DNA of 5,822 bases from Bacteroidales bacterium UBA3742 (lineage in GTDB: Bacteria > Bacteroidota > Bacteroidia > Bacteroidales > Paludibacteraceae): contig DFGU01000053.1 in assembly GCA_002371785.1 (NCBI GenBank), positions 1 through 5,822 of the forward strand, in the 5' to 3' direction. The notes below the pieces were generated by a model. That model did not search any database. It saw only the letters and a list, made by a program, of their open reading frames with translations, and had not been told where the DNA came from. The number at the start of each line of letters is the position of its first letter. Positions within the stretch are counted from its first letter, which is position 1. This document shows, piece after piece, positions 5,638 through 5,822 of the stretch. The translations under genes and the position numbers were made by a program.

Positions 5638-5767
5638 TGAGGGAAATATTTTCGTAAATAGGATAAAATCCTATAATTTTGTTAGGATATAGACCGTTAT
5701 GCTTGCATAAAGCGGTATATAGCCTGACTAAAATATAGACGCGTTGCGTCTCGAAAATATTTCCTCA
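5638..5767. mobile_element. Possible MITE-like or structured-RNA element with terminal inverted repeats
   Basis: TGAGGGAAATATTTTCG (5638-5654) is the reverse complement of CGAAAATATTTCCTCA (5752-5767) except for one extra G. TATATGC/GCATATA outside it (5625-5631 and 5772-5778) extends the symmetry. Three internal dyads follow in order: ATAGGAT-AAA-ATCCTAT (5658-5674); ACCG plus TTATGC against GCATAA plus CGGT (5693-5716, two-base bulge); AGACGC-GTT-GCGTCT (5737-5751). An outer stem with three hairpins resembles a cloverleaf. No target-site duplication is visible. The whole element is upstream of the lptD promoter and would not be in the lptD leader. It could be a MITE, a small RNA gene, or the 3' end of an upstream transcript. 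Confidence 0.5.
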
Positions 5768-5822
5768 TGGAGCATATAGGCTGAAAAATGCGAATGTACT
5801 TTCGGAGGGAACCCACCCTAAA
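5697..5822 (-). other. Open frame from the window edge, probably not a gene
   Basis: On the minus strand a frame is open from the right edge to a TAA at 5699-5697 (41 sense codons). An internal ATG at 5768-5766 could start a 23-residue peptide beginning MRKYFRDATRL. The internal ATG coincides with the outer end of the inverted-repeat element, and the frame runs through its dyads, so the coding look may be accidental. It could also be the C-terminus of an upstream gene that ends inside the element. I recognise no domain. Confidence 0.2.

Noticed and set aside
5788..5822. Plus-strand ATG opening a frame to the right edge
   Set aside because: Only 11 codons are visible, no promoter or recognisable sequence supports it, and the minus strand is also open there.

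Overview
The window looks like a chromosomal segment from a member of the Bacteroidales (Bacteroidota); I do not assign a genus. The evidence is two promoters of the Bacteroidota type (TTTG, 20-bp spacer, TAnnTTTG), the absence of Shine-Dalgarno sequences before the starts, moderately GC-rich genes separated by AT-rich spacers, and a Bacteroidota-style LptD of about 940 residues. All four protein genes lie on the minus strand, so the transcription order is right to left: lptD (5585-2760), slyD-like FKBP isomerase (2629-2039), der/engA (1899-586), then a fumarylacetoacetate hydrolase (FAH)-family gene (433 to beyond position 1).

Right end (5586-5822): no confident gene. It holds the lptD promoter, a 14-bp direct repeat bracketing that promoter, and a roughly 130-bp element bounded by near-perfect 16/17-bp inverted repeats, with three further dyads inside it (a cloverleaf-like fold or a MITE-like sequence). 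Middle: lptD, a 130-bp spacer with several palindromes and an octanucleotide repeat, then slyD. A 139-bp spacer follows, with a strong long-range stem enclosing two mutually exclusive hairpins, then der. Left end: an (AACGACY)8 heptanucleotide array touches the der stop codon. It is followed by a 30-bp near-palindrome, the second promoter, and the start of the FAH-family gene, which runs off the window.

Functionally, lptD encodes the outer-membrane protein that inserts lipopolysaccharide. slyD encodes a cytoplasmic prolyl isomerase/chaperone with a metal-binding tail, and der encodes a tandem GTPase for 50S ribosome assembly. I see a consensus promoter only before lptD and before the FAH gene, so the simplest model is one transcript lptD-slyD-der and a separate one for the FAH gene. 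The FAH-family protein looks degenerate: the acidic metal-binding pair expected of the fold is not visible.

The most unusual signal is not a gene. A 28-bp array of four heptanucleotide units (26/28 identical) is embedded in two unrelated genes, the FAH gene near its start and slyD near its end. Both copies are in the same reading frame and encode the same peptide pattern xGEGRKAxGE. With the AACGACY array and the octamer array, the window has four short-period repeat arrays at or inside gene boundaries, as if some process seeds such repeats at gene ends in this genome.
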